Shown here: piece by piece, positions 4,206 to 5,079 of the stretch | Numbering within the stretch: the stretch's first letter is position 1 | Layout: each line of letters starts with the position of its first letter | Assembly: GCA_934667625.1 (NCBI GenBank) | Contig: CAKUMH010000017.1 | Coordinates: 1 to 5,079, forward strand | Origin: an uncultured Elusimicrobiales bacterium | GTDB taxonomy: Bacteria; Elusimicrobiota; Elusimicrobia; Elusimicrobiales; Elusimicrobiaceae | DNA: 5,079 bases | Reading direction: 5' to 3' | Program-made: the position numbers and the translations under genes | Notes under the pieces: model-generated | The model's database searches: none | What the model was told of the DNA's origin: nothing | Seen by the model: the letters and a program-made list of their open reading frames with translations, nothing else

Positions 4206-5045
4206 ATGCCTATTAAGTCATTTAGACCTTACACCCCTTCCCGCAGAACGATCACGGTCTCGGATTACTCCGACATCACCAAGACCTCTCCGGAGAAGAG
4301 CTTAACCAAAGGTCTGCGCAAAACCGGCGGCAGAAACAACACCGGTATGATCATGGTTCGCCACATTGGCGGCGGCCACAGACGTGCGTACAGACAAATT
4401 GATTTTAGAAGAGAAAAATACGGCATTCCGGCTAAAGTCGTGTCCATTGAATACGACCCGAACAGAAGCGCCCGTATTTGCCTTTTAAATTACGCTGACG
4501 GAGAAAAGAGATATATTCTTCATCCGCTCGGCGTACAGGTGGGCGATGTGTTAATGTCCGGCCCGGCCGCAGATATTAAAGTGGGTAACTGCCTTGCTCT
4601 TAAAAATATTCCCGAAGGTACTTTTATCCACGCGATTGAGCTTAAAGTCGGCAAAGGCGCGCAGCTTGCCCGCAGCGCCGGCAGCCAAGCTCAGCTTATG
4701 GCCAAGGAAGCGGAATACGCCCATATCAAGATGCCGTCCGGCGAAATTCGCCTGGTGCCGAGCGCTTGCTGCGCTACGATCGGCCAGGTGGGTAACGTGG
4801 ACCACGGCAACATTGTCATCGGCAACGCCGGCAGAAACAGACATCGCGGCGAAAGACCGACCGTGCGCGGTAGCGCAATGAACGCGGTAGACCACCCGAT
4901 GGGCGGCGGCCGCGGTCACGGTAAAGGCGGCAACATCCCGCGCTCTCCGTGGAACCAGCAGACCCGCGGTCTGAAGACGCGCTCCACCAAGAAAGCCTTC
5001 GGTTGGATGATTGTCAGCGACAGAAGAAAAAACAAGGTTAAGTAA
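4206..5045 (+). CDS. rplB: Ribosomal protein L2 (uL2)
   Basis: L2 is a large rRNA-binding 50S protein needed for subunit association and for an active peptidyl-transferase centre. The 279-residue protein (E. coli 273) starts MPIKSFRPYTPSRRTITV. It carries the N-terminal motifs GGRNNTG (41-47) and RHIGGGHRRAYRQIDFRR (52-69), then AKVVSIEYDPNRSA. The C-terminal domain has GNAGRNRHRGERPTVRGSA and NAVDHP. His230 in that motif corresponds to E. coli His229, important for peptide-bond formation, and is present. The usual second His (DHPHGGG) is Met232, and the following GGGRGHGKGGN is more Gly/basic than the common GGGEGR. AAAGGAG (4187-4193) lies 12 bases before the ATG. rpsS begins 2 bases after the stop. 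Confidence 0.97.
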   Translation: MPIKSFRPYTPSRRTITVSDYSDITKTSPEKSLTKGLRKTGGRNNTGMIMVRHIGGGHRRAYRQIDFRREKYGIPAKVVSIEYDPNRSARICLLNYADGEKRYILHPLGVQVGDVLMSGPAADIKVGNCLALKNIPEGTFIHAIELKVGKGAQLARSAGSQAQLMAKEAEYAHIKMPSGEIRLVPSACCATIGQVGNVDHGNIVIGNAGRNRHRGERPTVRGSAMNAVDHPMGGGRGHGKGGNIPRSPWNQQTRGLKTRSTKKAFGWMIVSDRRKNKVK

Positions 5046-5047
5046 TT

Positions 5048-5079
5048 ATGGGAAGATCAACTAAAAAAGGTCCGTTTGT
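5048..5079 (+). CDS. rpsS: Ribosomal protein S19, 5' end (partial)
   Basis: Ten complete codons plus two bases are visible, reading MGRSTKKGPF followed by a partial Val codon. This matches the universal S19 N-terminus (M-RS-KKGPFV). S19 sits in the 30S head beside S13. AAGG (5034-5037) inside the end of rplB lies 10 bases before the ATG. The position directly after rplB is the canonical S10-operon order. Confidence 0.93.
   Translation, partial: MGRSTKKGPF

Noticed and set aside
1..5079. Mobile elements, CRISPR arrays, tRNA or rRNA genes
   Set aside because: No transposase or integrase frame, spaced repeat array, tRNA-like cloverleaf or rRNA segment was seen anywhere in the window.

Overview
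The window is a bacterial ribosomal-protein locus interrupted by a small block of envelope genes. It opens with the last 24 codons of tuf (EF-Tu) and a strong intrinsic terminator. It closes with the start of the S10 operon in canonical order: rpsJ (S10), rplC (L3), rplD (L4), rplW (L23), rplB (L2) and the first codons of rpsS (S19). Between them lie about 2 kb on the same strand encoding three predicted exported proteins.

The host looks like a diderm (Gram-negative type) bacterium: all three extra proteins carry signal peptides, and at least one has a good lipobox. Base composition is intermediate and the promoters are sigma-70-like. L3 carries an Ala/Glu-rich N-terminal tail, and L2 has an unusual DHPMGGGRGHG segment. 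The phylum cannot be fixed from this stretch. Elusimicrobiota or a similar little-cultured gut lineage is my weak guess, from general sequence feel only.

Layout. 1-76: tuf 3' end. 94-121: terminator. 146-173: promoter for a bicistronic unit of two small paralogous Cys-rich lipoproteins (200-562 and 575-922) that share ten cysteines at identical spacing. 965-992: a second promoter whose predicted start site falls on the ATG of a 262-residue exported protein of unknown function (999-1787). 1791-1833: a 10-bp hairpin and then a 16-bp perfect palindrome. 1843-1871: a good promoter for the S10 operon. 1878-2088: a leader of about 210 nt that folds by hand into three consecutive stem domains and probably carries ribosomal-protein feedback control. 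2089-5079: rpsJ-rplC-rplD-rplW-rplB-rpsS, tightly packed, with rplD and rplW overlapping by one base.

The S10 operon genes work together in ribosome assembly: S10 in the 30S head, and L3, L4, L23 and L2 around the peptidyl-transferase centre and exit tunnel. In E. coli, L4 represses its own operon through the leader. The leader here is a candidate for an equivalent but differently shaped element. The lipoprotein block appears unrelated to translation and is best seen as an insertion between two operons that are commonly adjacent.
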